In this document: piece after piece, positions 5,146-5,449 of the stretch
Position numbering within the stretch: the first letter of the stretch is position 1
Layout of the letters: every line of letters begins with the position of its first letter
NCBI GenBank assembly: GCA_003164255.1
Contig: PLST01000415.1
Coordinates: 1,837 to 7,285, forward strand
Origin: Acidobacteriaceae bacterium
Lineage (GTDB): Bacteria > Acidobacteriota > Terriglobia > Terriglobales > Acidobacteriaceae
Length of the DNA stretch: 5,449 bases
Direction: 5' to 3'
The notes under the pieces: generated by a model
Database searches by the model: none
Told to the model about the DNA's origin: nothing
Seen by the model: the letters and a program-made list of their open reading frames with translations, nothing else
Translations under genes and position numbers: made by a program

Positions 5146-5449
5146 ATGCAGAGCAGAAATCAAACCGCGCCAGTCCTACTGTTCAATGACGAGTGTGGAG
5201 TCTGTCGAAGCATTGCCGGTTGGGTGAAGAAACAGGTGCAGGCTGGTTCGGGCACGACTTCGATTATGGTACGACCGATTGGCCAGGACCCCGAGGAGTT
5301 GCGCGCTCTCAATCAAGACCTGAACATCTGGGATGCCTACGCAACAATTCATCTGCTGATGCCGGATGGCTCGATGAAACTCGGAGGGGAAGCCGTTGCC
5401 GAGGTTCTGCGGCAGTTGCCCAGTACCAGATGGTTCACATGGACGTTCG
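5146..5449 (+). CDS. DCC-family (DUF393, YuxK-like) thiol protein, N-terminal part (3' end outside window)
   Basis: An open frame from ATG 5146 runs off the window end, giving 101 residues so far. Residues 10-20 read VLLFNDECGVC, the DxxCxxC signature (D15, C17, C20) that names the DCC family, predicted thiol-disulfide oxidoreductases with a thioredoxin-like fold. Further on, VRPIG around 43-46, the central helix with LNQDLNIWDAYATIHLL, and MPDGSMKLGGEAVAEVLRQL around 72-90 follow the family's usual order (substrate-side strand, then the G.(x)A(V/I) helix). The substrate and biological role of the family are not established. It lies directly behind the thioredoxin-like gene with a 14-base gap, or a 4-base overlap if ATG 5128 is used, which suggests a two-gene redox unit. 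No signal peptide is visible. Typical length is about 120-150 residues, so a few dozen are missing. Confidence 0.88.
   Translation, partial: MQSRNQTAPVLLFNDECGVCRSIAGWVKKQVQAGSGTTSIMVRPIGQDPEELRALNQDLNIWDAYATIHLLMPDGSMKLGGEAVAEVLRQLPSTRWFTWTF

Overview
The window looks like a chromosomal segment of a soil- or sediment-type Gram-negative bacterium. The mix of a mycobacterial-type transaldolase, a truncated-by-window RpiB-like isomerase, PRC-barrel, BON and general-stress proteins, and a HicA-like/eRF1-like fusion is most reminiscent of Acidobacteriota. That assignment is inference from protein style and moderate GC content; no marker gene is present. I see no transposase, integrase, tRNA, rRNA or CRISPR array.

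Layout. Positions 1-1320 hold two pentose-phosphate genes on the + strand: the C-terminal end of an RpiB/LacA/B-family isomerase and a complete transaldolase. A glycine-rich membrane protein of the general-stress (YflT/17M or DUF1269-like) type follows at 1380-1907. A tandem-duplicated PRC-barrel protein lies at 2036-2794. A perfect 16-bp hairpin at 2855-2890 then separates this + strand block from a convergent gene on the - strand (3026-3676) coding for a triple-BON-domain protein. A 276-base divergent intergenic region (3677-3952) carries two inverted repeats. After it, three + strand genes follow: a fusion of a HicA-like domain to an eRF1-domain-3-like (baeRF) domain (3953-4684), a thioredoxin-like protein with an atypical CAHC active site (4781-5131), and a DCC-family (DUF393/YuxK-like) protein with a DECGVC motif, cut by the window end (5146 onward).

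How they may work together. No single pathway joins all the genes. The common theme is stress and maintenance: sugar-phosphate recycling that can feed NADPH production, an envelope or membrane general-stress protein, PRC and BON domain proteins of the kind often found in stress regulons, a predicted ribosome- or RNA-associated protein, and two small thiol-redox proteins whose genes overlap or nearly touch. The most notable item is the two-domain HicA-like/baeRF protein, a plausible translation-associated factor whose function I cannot assign from sequence alone.
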